This document shows, in pieces, positions 33,510 through 42,060 of a DNA stretch of 47,436 bases. Numbering within the stretch: position 1 is the first letter of the stretch; every line of letters starts with the position of its first letter. The DNA is taken from the NCBI GenBank assembly GCA_026394015.1, contig JAPKZA010000472.1, positions 1-47,436 of the forward strand, given 5' to 3'. The stretch is from Acidobacteriota bacterium. Its GTDB lineage: Bacteria > Acidobacteriota > Terriglobia > Bryobacterales > Bryobacteraceae. The translations under genes and the position numbers were made by a program. The notes beneath the pieces were generated by a model. The model did no database searches. It saw only the letters and a program-made list of their open reading frames with translations, and was not told the origin of the DNA.

Positions 33510-34346
33510 GTGCACTCGCCCCTCAGCCTCTATGACATGGAACCGGGCCCGGACTGCCCCGAGATTTGCCGCGCGATCGTGGAGATTCCCAAGAACTCCG
33601 CTAACAAAATCGAATACGACGGCAAGCTTGGGATCTTCCGGCTCGACCGCGCTCTTTACTCGCCCATGCATTACCCTGGCGACTACGGCTTCATCCCCGG
33701 CACCCTCGCCGAAGACAACGACCCCATGGACGTCCTCGTCCTCGTGCAGGAGCCCAGTTTTACGGGCTGTCTGATCGAGGTTCGGCCCGTCGGGGTGCTC
33801 AACATGGTCGACGCCAACGAAGGCGACCAAAAGATCCTCGCAGTGCCCACCAAGAACCCCCGCTACGATCAAATCCACACGATGGACCAGATCTTTCCCC
33901 ACGTCCGCCGGGAAATCGAGCACTTTTTTTCCATTTATAAGGAACTCCAAGGTTCCATGCCGAAAATGGACGGCTGGGGTGGCCCCATCGAAGCCCGCAA
34001 GGCCATCATCGAGAGCCGCAATCGCTACCTCGAAGTGAAAAAGGCCGCTGCCGCCGCGGCACCAACCGAATACGTCGTGTCCGAGTGCCGCCGCTATCTC
34101 GTCCGCGGCCGGGTGCAGGGCGTCGGTTTTCGCAATTTTGTTCAGCGCGAGGCTGTCACCCGAGGCCTCCGAGGCTGGGTGCGCAATCTCGACGATGGCC
34201 GCGTGGAGGCTCTCGCCGAGGGCCCGGTCGATATCCTGGCCGATTTCGAAGGCCGATTGCACCAAGGCCCCCGCTGGAGCGAAGTCCGCGGGGTCGAAAT
34301 CATCGAGGCCCCCCTCGGTGCCCCGCCCGGATTTGCCATCCTATAG
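33510..34346 (+). CDS. Inorganic pyrophosphatase fused to acylphosphatase
   Basis: A 278-residue fusion. Residues 1-178 are a family I (Ppa-type) soluble inorganic pyrophosphatase, which hydrolyses pyrophosphate with Mg2+: DYGFIPGT at 58-65, the metal motif (DNDPMDVLV near 69-77) and DANEGDQKIL (Asp101, Asp106, Lys108) are all intact. After an Ala-rich linker (about 179-185), residues 193-278 form a complete acylphosphatase domain: GRVQGVGFRNF with catalytic Arg208 and GWVRNLDDGRV with Asn226. Acylphosphatases cleave carboxyl-phosphate bonds such as acetyl or 1,3-bisphosphoglyceryl phosphate. No stop or frameshift separates the two domains. GTG start at 33510. It is divergent from the dcw cluster. 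Confidence 0.9.
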   Translation: MHSPLSLYDMEPGPDCPEICRAIVEIPKNSANKIEYDGKLGIFRLDRALYSPMHYPGDYGFIPGTLAEDNDPMDVLVLVQEPSFTGCLIEVRPVGVLNMVDANEGDQKILAVPTKNPRYDQIHTMDQIFPHVRREIEHFFSIYKELQGSMPKMDGWGGPIEARKAIIESRNRYLEVKKAAAAAAPTEYVVSECRRYLVRGRVQGVGFRNFVQREAVTRGLRGWVRNLDDGRVEALAEGPVDILADFEGRLHQGPRWSEVRGVEIIEAPLGAPPGFAIL

Positions 34347-34406
34347 CTGCTAGAACCGCAACGGGATGCTCGCGATACGCTGTTCTTGGCCGCTGCTCGC
34401 CTCCCC

Positions 34407-35816
34407 CTACGCCAAAACCTCCGTCACCACCCGCGCCGGAAACTGGTCCGTCAACCGCTCCTTCAACCCATGCCGCTCATACACCAAATCCCGATAATTC
34501 AGCCCCAACTGATGCAAAATCGTCGCATGGAAATCATGCACGCTTACCCGGTTTTCCACTGACTTAAACCCAATCTCATCCGTCGCCCCGTGCACCGTCC
34601 CGCCCTTCACCCCCGCCCCCGCCATCCACACGCTGAACCCATTCGGCCCATGGTCCCGCCCTGCCGCCTTCCCCGTTCCTCCCTGCGAAATCGGCAACCG
34701 TCCGAACTCTCCGCCCCAAGCCACCAGCGTCGAATCCAATAACCCCCGCTGCTTCAAATCCTTCAGCAAGGCCGCCACCGGCTTATCCGTCTTCCCGCAC
34801 GCATACCGCAAACTCGCCTCTAAGTTCCCATGCGAATCGAATATCTGATTCTCAATGTACAACTGCACATACCGCACCCCCCGCTCCACCAACCGCCGCG
34901 CCATCAAACACCGCTTCCCATACGACGCCGTCGCCGGGTCGTTCAACCCATACGCCTCCCGCGTTGCCTCGCTTTCTTTCATCACGTCCAACGCATCGGA
35001 AGCCGCCAACTGCATCCGCGCCGCCAACTCATAACTCGAAATCCGCGCATCCAACTCCGGCTGATACGGCCGCTGCTTCTGATGCGCGCTATCTAGCTTC
35101 CGCAGCAGATCCCGCTCCGCTTCGACGAGCGGCGTCGGAATCTCTTCCCGCGGCTGCAAGTTCAACACCGGCGGCCCTTCGGTCCGAAACCGCGTCCCCT
35201 GATAAATCGGCGGCAGCCAAGCCGACTGCCAATTCGAAATCCCATTAATCGGCAACCCCTTCGGATCGTCCAACACCACATAGGCCGGCAGATTCTGGTT
35301 CTCCGTCCCTAACCCATAAGCCACCCAAGCCCCTATCGCCGGCCGACTCGCAATCGTCCTTCCGGAATGCATCAAAAACAGCGCCGGCTCATGGTTGGCA
35401 TGCTCCCCGTACATCGACCGGATCAACGCAATATCATCGACGCACTCCGCCAAATGTGGCAGCGCGTCCGAAATGTCCATCCCGCTCTTGCCGGCTTTCT
35501 TGAATGGAAACGGCGAAGGCATCAACACCCCCGGCTTGTCTCCATTCGAAATCGCAAAGCTCAACTCCCGGCTCGGCGCCGTCCCCGCCAACCGGTTCAA
35601 CGTCGGCTTCGGGTCAAACAAATCCACCTGGCTCGGCCCGCCGTTCATGAAGAGTTGAATCACCGCCTTCGCCTTCGCGGGCGCATGCGCCGGCTTCGGC
35701 TTCAAATCAAAAACACCGCCGCTGTTGGCATAAAGGTCCCGCCCCAGCAACCCCGCCAGCGCCGCCCCATGCAGCCCATTCGCCACCGATGAAAAGAAAT
35801 CGCGTCGTGTCTTCAT
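34407..35816 (-). CDS. DUF1501 domain protein (Tat-exported)
   Basis: A 469-residue exported protein with a twin-arginine signal (MKTRRDFFSSVANGLHGAALAGLLG) and the alkaline-phosphatase/sulfatase-like DUF1501 fold: AVIQLFMNGGPSQVDLFDPKP, MYGEHANHEPALFLMHSGR and WGGEFGRLPIS. I start at ATG 35816, which opens at the Tat signal and has AGGAACAGGA upstream; an in-frame TTG 18 bases upstream adds nothing. DUF1501 genes are nearly always paired with a PSCyt1/DUF1549/DUF1553 gene, as here, in Planctomycetes, Verrucomicrobia and Acidobacteria. Their function is not established; polysaccharide or sulfate-ester degradation has been suggested. Confidence 0.92.
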   Translation of the reverse strand: MKTRRDFFSSVANGLHGAALAGLLGRDLYANSGGVFDLKPKPAHAPAKAKAVIQLFMNGGPSQVDLFDPKPTLNRLAGTAPSRELSFAISNGDKPGVLMPSPFPFKKAGKSGMDISDALPHLAECVDDIALIRSMYGEHANHEPALFLMHSGRTIASRPAIGAWVAYGLGTENQNLPAYVVLDDPKGLPINGISNWQSAWLPPIYQGTRFRTEGPPVLNLQPREEIPTPLVEAERDLLRKLDSAHQKQRPYQPELDARISSYELAARMQLAASDALDVMKESEATREAYGLNDPATASYGKRCLMARRLVERGVRYVQLYIENQIFDSHGNLEASLRYACGKTDKPVAALLKDLKQRGLLDSTLVAWGGEFGRLPISQGGTGKAAGRDHGPNGFSVWMAGAGVKGGTVHGATDEIGFKSVENRVSVHDFHATILHQLGLNYRDLVYERHGLKERLTDQFPARVVTEVLA

Positions 35817-35826
35817 GTTCCTGTTC

Positions 35827-38550
35827 CTAATCAATGAAGCTAAATTCAGCCGAGTTCAAAATCGCGTGGCAGTAGTTCGCCACCGCCAACCACTTCGCAT
35901 TCGCCGCCCGCGGAGCCTCGCTGTTGTCCGTTTCTAAACGCGTCGGCCAACCCGCTCGAAACGCCGCAATGGTCTCCAATCCCAACTTCGCCTCCGCCGC
36001 ATTCGGCCGCCGACCATAGGCCCGCAAATACACAAACTCCACCTCTCGCCCCCGATCCCCATCCGCCTCGTCAATCACCCGCCCGGCCATAAACTTCGCC
36101 AACTCCCAAGCCATTGACCCGTTCATCAAATGCAGCGCCTGCGTCGCCACGTTCGATTGCCGCCGCTCCGTGCAGTTCGGCGTCATCGAAGGCTGGTCAA
36201 ACGCATCCATCAGCGATACCGGCGTCTGCCGCCGATGCAGCACGTAAATGCTCCGCCGCAAGCCCGCTTTGGTCGCCTTCACGGTCACTTCTTTATCCGC
36301 CCGAATGTCCACATCGGTCGGCGGCCCGAATGCCGTCGTATCCAACCGTCCCGCCGCCGTCAGCAGCGAGTCATACAAAGTCTCAGCGTCCATCCGCCGC
36401 AGCGGCATCCGGCTCAGCAGCACGTTCTCCGGGTCCTTCGCCGTCAACGCCTCATCCACCGCCGAACTCTGCTGATACGCCTCCGACGTCATCATCAACC
36501 GATGCATCTGCTTCATGCTCCAACCGCTGGCGACAAACTCCGTCGCCAGCCAGTCGAGCAGTTCCGGATGCGAAGGCAGCACCCCCGACCGTCCAAAATT
36601 CGCCACGCTCGCCACAATCCCCCGGCCGAAATGCCGCATCCACAACTGGTTCACCATCACCCGACTCGTCAACGGATGGTTCGGCTGCGTCATCCATTTC
36701 GCCAGCGCCAACCGCCGTCCGCTCGTCCCCTCAAACGGCTTCTCAATCTTGTATGGGGCCAGCGCCGGATGCTCCAGCAGCATCGGCGTCACCGGTTCCA
36801 CCGGGTCGGCAAAACTCACCGGATCCCCGCGCCGCAGCAGATAAGCCTGCGACGGCTGTTCATTATCCATCAGCACCCGCACATGCGGCTTCTGCTTCAT
36901 CTTCTGCCGCGAAGCCTGCAAGTCCCGTTCAATCGGTCGCGTAATCTCCGCCAACTCCGGAAACTTCTTCGCCAAATCCGCGTCACTCATCTTCGCGTCG
37001 CCCTGCTGCCGAAACGGAGCCCTCGCCTTCTCCAGCGCTTCTTTCAATTTCGCCTGCTCGGCCTCCAGCGGTGCATTCCACTCCGCCACCTCTTTCCGCT
37101 CGCTCTCCAGCGCCAAATCCAACTCTCGTTTGTTCGGCGACTTCCATTCGTACGGGTCATACGCCCCCTGCAAAATCGCGCTCAGCCGATAATAATCCCG
37201 CTGCGGAATCGGGTCGTATTTATGGTTGTGGCATCGCGCACATCCCATCGTCAGCCCCATCACCGACGACGAAAGCACCTCCACCTCGTCCGCCACAATA
37301 TTCATCCGTTCGCCCAGCAACCCCCGCTCCGCCGAGTTCGTCGGGTCCGGCGTGGTCCGCAAAAACCCGGTTGCCGCCAGCCGGTCCAGCATCTCCGGCG
37401 ACGCCACGCCCTTCGCTTTCTTCCAATCGTCCGACATCTCATCGCCCGCCAACTGCTCGGTCAAAAACAACGAATACGGCTTATCCGCGTTCAGCGATCG
37501 AATCACATAATCCCGATACCGCCACGCATACCGCCGCACCCCATCGTCCTGCCCAAACCCCTCCGAATCCGCGTAACCCGCCAAATCCAACCAATGCTGC
37601 CCCCACCGCTCCCCATACCGAGGCGAAGACAACAGCCGGTCGACTAACTTCGGATAAGCCTCCGGCGAAGTGTCCTTCAAGTAAGCGTCCACCTCCGCCG
37701 GCGTCGGCGGGATCCCCGTCAAATCCAAATGCGCCCGCCGCAGCAGCGCCAGCCGATCCGCCTTCTTGCTGAAGCCCAGCCCCTTACCCTTCAGTTTCTC
37801 CAGCAAAAACGCATCAATCGGATGCTTCGCCCCACTCGGCACCGCTGGCCGCACCGGCGGCTGCAAACTCCAAAACTGCCGATCCTTCGCCGTCACCACC
37901 GCGTCCGGAGTCGCCGTCACTGGCACCGCCCCCGGCGCGCCGGAAGCAATCCAAGCCCGCAACTTCTCCGTCTCCCCGTCGGTCACCAACTCCACCGCCA
38001 ACTCCTTCGCCATCTTGTCCGGCGGCATCTCCCCACGCACAATCCGCTTCAGCATCAGGCTCTCGTCCGGCTTCCCCGGCACCAGCGCCGGGCCCGACTT
38101 CCCGCCCTTCAACCGGCTCTCCACCGTCCGCAAGTCCAATCCGCCCATCTGCTTCAACCCGCCGTGGCAAGTCACACACCGCGCCTGGATAATCCCCCGC
38201 ACCTCGTGCTCGGTCACCGCCGCCACCTTCACCGGCGCCTGCAAGCCCTTGTCAATCCACGCCCGCACCTGGTCCATCTCCGCGTCGGTCATCTTGACCT
38301 TCCCGGGAGGCATCTGGCCCGTCACGACTTTATCCATTATCAAGCTCTCCGCCGCCGCCCCCGGCACCACGGACGCTCCTGACGCCCCTCCCTGCAACAC
38401 CCCTTCCGGTGTCCGCAGATCCAGTTTGCCCTGCGGCGATCCCGCCCCATGACAGGCCAGGCACTTGGCCTTGAAGATCGGCATCACGTCCGTCTCAAAC
38501 GTAGGCGCGCCAAAGGCGACCAGCGAAACCAAGCCAAGCAAGAGCCGCAT
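35827..38550 (-). CDS. PSCyt1/DUF1549/DUF1553 protein (planctomycete-type cytochrome c)
   Basis: A 907-residue exported protein, partner of the DUF1501 gene downstream. After a signal peptide (MRLLLGLVSLVAFGAP) come two cytochrome-c-like PSCyt1 domains with heme motifs CLACH (30-34) and CVTCH (125-129), each followed by the LDLRTxExxxxGGxSGxxxVPG and MPPxK segments. The DUF1549 domain follows (DRLLSSPRYGERWGQHWLDLAGYADSEG and GCARCHNHKYDPI), then DUF1553 (LTSRVMVNQLWMRHFGRGIV, MPLRRMDAETLYDSLL, TPNCTERRQSNVATQALHLMN). The duplicated PSCyt1 domain is worth noting. ATG at 38550, with GGAAAG upstream. Confidence 0.93.
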   Translation of the reverse strand: MRLLLGLVSLVAFGAPTFETDVMPIFKAKCLACHGAGSPQGKLDLRTPEGVLQGGASGASVVPGAAAESLIMDKVVTGQMPPGKVKMTDAEMDQVRAWIDKGLQAPVKVAAVTEHEVRGIIQARCVTCHGGLKQMGGLDLRTVESRLKGGKSGPALVPGKPDESLMLKRIVRGEMPPDKMAKELAVELVTDGETEKLRAWIASGAPGAVPVTATPDAVVTAKDRQFWSLQPPVRPAVPSGAKHPIDAFLLEKLKGKGLGFSKKADRLALLRRAHLDLTGIPPTPAEVDAYLKDTSPEAYPKLVDRLLSSPRYGERWGQHWLDLAGYADSEGFGQDDGVRRYAWRYRDYVIRSLNADKPYSLFLTEQLAGDEMSDDWKKAKGVASPEMLDRLAATGFLRTTPDPTNSAERGLLGERMNIVADEVEVLSSSVMGLTMGCARCHNHKYDPIPQRDYYRLSAILQGAYDPYEWKSPNKRELDLALESERKEVAEWNAPLEAEQAKLKEALEKARAPFRQQGDAKMSDADLAKKFPELAEITRPIERDLQASRQKMKQKPHVRVLMDNEQPSQAYLLRRGDPVSFADPVEPVTPMLLEHPALAPYKIEKPFEGTSGRRLALAKWMTQPNHPLTSRVMVNQLWMRHFGRGIVASVANFGRSGVLPSHPELLDWLATEFVASGWSMKQMHRLMMTSEAYQQSSAVDEALTAKDPENVLLSRMPLRRMDAETLYDSLLTAAGRLDTTAFGPPTDVDIRADKEVTVKATKAGLRRSIYVLHRRQTPVSLMDAFDQPSMTPNCTERRQSNVATQALHLMNGSMAWELAKFMAGRVIDEADGDRGREVEFVYLRAYGRRPNAAEAKLGLETIAAFRAGWPTRLETDNSEAPRAANAKWLAVANYCHAILNSAEFSFID

Positions 38551-38670
38551 AAGTTAACTTTCCAACATAGAGCTTATCGCAAGATCACTTCTCTCGTTAA
38601 ACGTTAACTTCTCTAAAACCTGATATTTCTTCTTGTGCTCGTCTGCTCAATCTGAAACGATGTCTCGAAC
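38551..38670. promoter_or_regulatory. Divergent promoter region with repeated GTTAACTT sites
   Basis: This AT-richer 120-base spacer lies between the PSCyt1 gene and the first receptor gene. GTTAACTT occurs twice, at 38553-38560 (inside the perfect palindrome AAGTTAACTT at 38551-38560, touching the PSCyt1 start) and at 38603-38610, 50 bases apart. ACTTCTCT also occurs twice, at 38587-38594 and 38607-38614. These could be operator sites; no -10/-35 pair is assigned. Confidence 0.4.
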
Positions 38671-41600
38671 ATGCTTCGCCTTCTCGCTCTCTCCGCCCTC
38701 CTCGCCTCCCTCCCGCTCCTCGCCCAACAAGGCGGAGGCACCATCTCCGGCGTCGTCACCGATGCTCAAAACGCCTCCATCCCCGCCGCCGATATCCGCA
38801 TCCGCAACACCGGCACCAACTCCACCTTCCGCACCAAAGCCAACGAACAAGGCTTCTTCACCGCCCCCGGCCTCCCCGTCGGCGACTACGAAGTCATCAC
38901 CGAACGCATCGGCTTCAAACGCTCCGTCCGCTCGGGCATCACCCTCCAGGTCAACCAAACCGCCCAGGTCGATGTCCGCCTCGAACTCGGCCAACTCGCC
39001 GACTCCATCGTCGTCACCGGCGAAGCCCCCGCCGTCAATACCTCCAACGCCACCGTCGGCGAGGTTATCGAAAACCGCCGCGTCCGCGACCTCCCCCTCA
39101 ACGGCCGCAACGCCCTCGCCCTCACCCTTCTCACGAGCGGCGTCATCTCCAACGCCGGCCCCACCAACTCCGGCTTCGGCGACCGCGGCATCCAAATCTC
39201 CTCCATCTCCATCAATGGCAGCCCCAACTCCATGAACGCCCAAATGCTCGATGGCTCCAACAACATCCTCAGCTACGTCGGCGAAGTCGGCGTCCCCCCC
39301 GCCGTCGACGCCGTCGAAGAGTTCAAAGTCCAGTCCGGCACCATGTCCGCCGAGTTCGGCTTCACCGCCGGCGGCACCATCAACCTAGTCACTAAGTCCG
39401 GCACCAACAAGTTCCGCGGCTCCCTCTACGAGTTCCTCCGCAACGATAAGTTCGACGCCCGCAACACCTTCTCCCCCAACAAACTCCCCTTCCGCTACAA
39501 CCAATACGGCGGCACCATCGGCGGCCCCATTCGAAAGGACCGTACCTTCGCCTTCTTCAACTACGAAGACTACAAATCCCGCCGTAGCTCCCCCCGCATC
39601 GCCTCCGTCCCCTTAGCCAACTGGCGCACCGGCGATTTCTCCAACCTCCTCACCGTCGCCGGAGCCCAAATCCCGGTCTACGACCCCGCCACCACCCGTA
39701 ATAACCCCAACGGCACCGGCCAACTCCGCGATCAGTTTCCCGCCAACCAGGTTCCCCGCAGCCGCTTCGATTCCATCGCCCCCAAAATCGTCGACCTCTG
39801 GCCCCTCCCCAACCGCACCCCGCAAAACGCCTTCACCCAAGCCCAAAACTTCCAGGACGCCGGCCGCAGCCTCATCGACTGGACCCAGTGGAACGTCAAA
39901 GTCGACCACCGCTTCACCGACCGGAACTCCATGTTCGTTCGCTACACCTCCGCCCAACACAAAACCTCCGCCGATAACTTCTTCTCCGATCCCACCGCCG
40001 GCTCCAACCGCTTCGACACCCAAGTCAATCGCAACGCCGTCGTCTCCGACACCCACACCTTTTCGCCGACTCTCATCAACGATCTCCGCGTCGGCATCAT
40101 GCGCCAGTCGTTCCTCTTCATCGCCGCCAATTTCAACCAGAACTGGCCCCGCAAGCTCGGCCTCCCCGCCATCGTCCCGAACGACCAAATGCCCCTCATC
40201 AACTTCGGCTACGGCGAAGTCGGCGGCGGCGCCGCCGGCACCCGCGGCTCCCTCAATTGGGACATCCAAAACACCCTCACCAAAGTCTTCCGCAGCCACA
40301 CCATCAAACTTGGCTACAACCACCGCCTCCTCCAAGGCGGCAACCAACAGGGCGCCGCCCTCTCCGGCAATTTCGCCTTCAGCGGCCTCACGACGAACCC
40401 CCAAGTCCCCGCCGCCACCGGCTCCGGCCTCGCCCAGTTCCTCCTCGGCGAAGTCTCCAGCGCTTCCATTGACCGCATTCTCGGCAACACCTGGGTCGGC
40501 TTCTCCTCCAGCCTCTTCGTCCAGGACGATTGGAAAGTCAACCGCCGACTGACTCTCAACTTAGGCCTCCGCTACGACTTCCAGCAGAAGCCCTACGAAC
40601 GCAACAACGGCCAAATCAACTTCGATCTCAACGCAACCGACCTCGTCTCCGGCTTCCGCGGCCGCACCGTCTACGCCGGCCTCGACGGTCAGCCCCGAAC
40701 CTTCCTAAAGGAAGATTACAACGACGTCAGCCCCCGCTTCGGCTTCGCCTGGGACCTCTTCGGCACCTCCAAAACCGTCCTCCGCGGCGGCTACGGCGTC
40801 TTCTATCCCCCCGTCTTCTGGCGCAACTTCCTCGGCAATACCCAACTGTTCACCACCACCTCCACCAACTACGCCGCGCTCGGACCCGGCCAACGCGCCT
40901 TCCGCTTTGCCCAGGGCTTCCCCTCCGCCCCCCTCGAATCCCCCGGTGCCAAGGCCGGCCCCGGAGCCCTCCTCGGCCAAGGCGTCAGCCTTACCGAAGA
41001 CGACCCCACCACACCCCTCACCCAACAGTGGAACCTCTCCCTGCAACACGAGCTTCGCGGCTGGCTAATTGACGTCACTTACGCCGGTAACAAGGGTAAC
41101 CACTTCGTCTCCAGCGGCTATAATATCAATACCCTCGCCCCCGCCGTCCGCCAACAACTCGGCCGTACGCTCCAGGATGTTCTTCCCAATCCCCTCGTCG
41201 GCAAAGTCCCCGGCGGCCTCGGTGCCGCCACCATCTCCCGCGAACGCTCCCTCCTCCCCTATCCCCACTACCAAGGCGTCTCCATTCGAAATCCCCGCTA
41301 CGGCAACTATCTCTCGCACCAACTGCAAATCAACGTCAAGCGCCGTATGGCGAAGGGCCTCCTCGTCCACTGGGCCTTCACCGGCGGCAAGAAGATGAGC
41401 GACGGCGTCGCCGTCCCCGTCGACTTCGGCCCGGTCGAGCAAACCAATGAAAACGGGTTTCAGGACAGCCTCACCAACCGTAAACTCAACAAGTCCGTCG
41501 ACCCCGCCGATGTCTCCCAGCGCAGCGTCACCAGCCTCCTCTACGAACTCCCCTTCGGTCGCGGCAAGATGTTCAACCCCTCGAACGTCGTGATCAACAA

Positions 41601-42060
41601 AGTCGTCAGCGGCTGGCAGGTCAACATGATCAACGTCATCCAGACCGGTGTTCCACTGACTGTCCGCGGAGCCAACAACTTCGCCGCCGACCGTCCCAAC
41701 TCCACCGGCCAAAGCGCCAAGCTCGACAACCCCACCCGCACGAGTTGGTTCCGCACCGACGTCTTCGTCAACCCGCCCGACTATGAACTCGGGAATGTTG
41801 GCCGCACCACCCCTGACGTCCGCCACCCCGGTGCGATCAACTTCGACATCTCCCTGTTGAAGTCGACGACCTTCGCCGAGCGCTTCCGCCTCGAATTCCG
41901 CGCCGAGGCCTTCAACATCGCCAACCACGTCAACCTCGGCCTCGCCGACGACAATTTCGTCCCCGGCACCGACGGCAAGAACCGAAGTTCGACGTTCGGA
42001 ACCGTCAACTCCGCCCGCGACGCCCGCATCGTCCAACTCGGCTTGAAACTAATCTTCTAG
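38671..42060 (+). CDS. Oar-like TonB-dependent outer-membrane receptor 1
   Basis: A very large 1129-residue outer-membrane protein. A signal peptide (MLRLLALSALLASLPLLAQ) is followed by a carboxypeptidase-regulatory-like beta-sandwich domain (about 24-100, ISGVVTDAQNASIPAADIRI), a plug-like domain (about 110-260, VVTGEAPAVNT, SINGSPNSMNAQMLDG, GGTINLVTKSGTNKFRG) and a long C-terminal beta barrel ending in an aromatic residue (LGLKLIF). This is the Oar/TonB-like family abundant in Acidobacteria, presumed to import oligosaccharides or other large nutrients. Codons end almost always in C, far more than in the second receptor, which creates long open reading frames on the opposite strand that are not genes. 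Confidence 0.93.
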   Translation: MLRLLALSALLASLPLLAQQGGGTISGVVTDAQNASIPAADIRIRNTGTNSTFRTKANEQGFFTAPGLPVGDYEVITERIGFKRSVRSGITLQVNQTAQVDVRLELGQLADSIVVTGEAPAVNTSNATVGEVIENRRVRDLPLNGRNALALTLLTSGVISNAGPTNSGFGDRGIQISSISINGSPNSMNAQMLDGSNNILSYVGEVGVPPAVDAVEEFKVQSGTMSAEFGFTAGGTINLVTKSGTNKFRGSLYEFLRNDKFDARNTFSPNKLPFRYNQYGGTIGGPIRKDRTFAFFNYEDYKSRRSSPRIASVPLANWRTGDFSNLLTVAGAQIPVYDPATTRNNPNGTGQLRDQFPANQVPRSRFDSIAPKIVDLWPLPNRTPQNAFTQAQNFQDAGRSLIDWTQWNVKVDHRFTDRNSMFVRYTSAQHKTSADNFFSDPTAGSNRFDTQVNRNAVVSDTHTFSPTLINDLRVGIMRQSFLFIAANFNQNWPRKLGLPAIVPNDQMPLINFGYGEVGGGAAGTRGSLNWDIQNTLTKVFRSHTIKLGYNHRLLQGGNQQGAALSGNFAFSGLTTNPQVPAATGSGLAQFLLGEVSSASIDRILGNTWVGFSSSLFVQDDWKVNRRLTLNLGLRYDFQQKPYERNNGQINFDLNATDLVSGFRGRTVYAGLDGQPRTFLKEDYNDVSPRFGFAWDLFGTSKTVLRGGYGVFYPPVFWRNFLGNTQLFTTTSTNYAALGPGQRAFRFAQGFPSAPLESPGAKAGPGALLGQGVSLTEDDPTTPLTQQWNLSLQHELRGWLIDVTYAGNKGNHFVSSGYNINTLAPAVRQQLGRTLQDVLPNPLVGKVPGGLGAATISRERSLLPYPHYQGVSIRNPRYGNYLSHQLQINVKRRMAKGLLVHWAFTGGKKMSDGVAVPVDFGPVEQTNENGFQDSLTNRKLNKSVDPADVSQRSVTSLLYELPFGRGKMFNPSNVVINKVVSGWQVNMINVIQTGVPLTVRGANNFAADRPNSTGQSAKLDNPTRTSWFRTDVFVNPPDYELGNVGRTTPDVRHPGAINFDISLLKSTTFAERFRLEFRAEAFNIANHVNLGLADDNFVPGTDGKNRSSTFGTVNSARDARIVQLGLKLIF

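Noticed and set aside
36130-37647. Arg/His/Pro-rich open frame of 505 codons opposite the PSCyt1 gene
   Set aside because: Composition is not protein-like and the opposite strand encodes a clear multi-domain protein; a codon-bias shadow.
39613-42036. Long Gly/Val/Glu-rich open frames opposite receptor 1
   Set aside because: The receptor's C-ending codons read as GNN codons on the other strand, which rarely give stops; no domain is seen.
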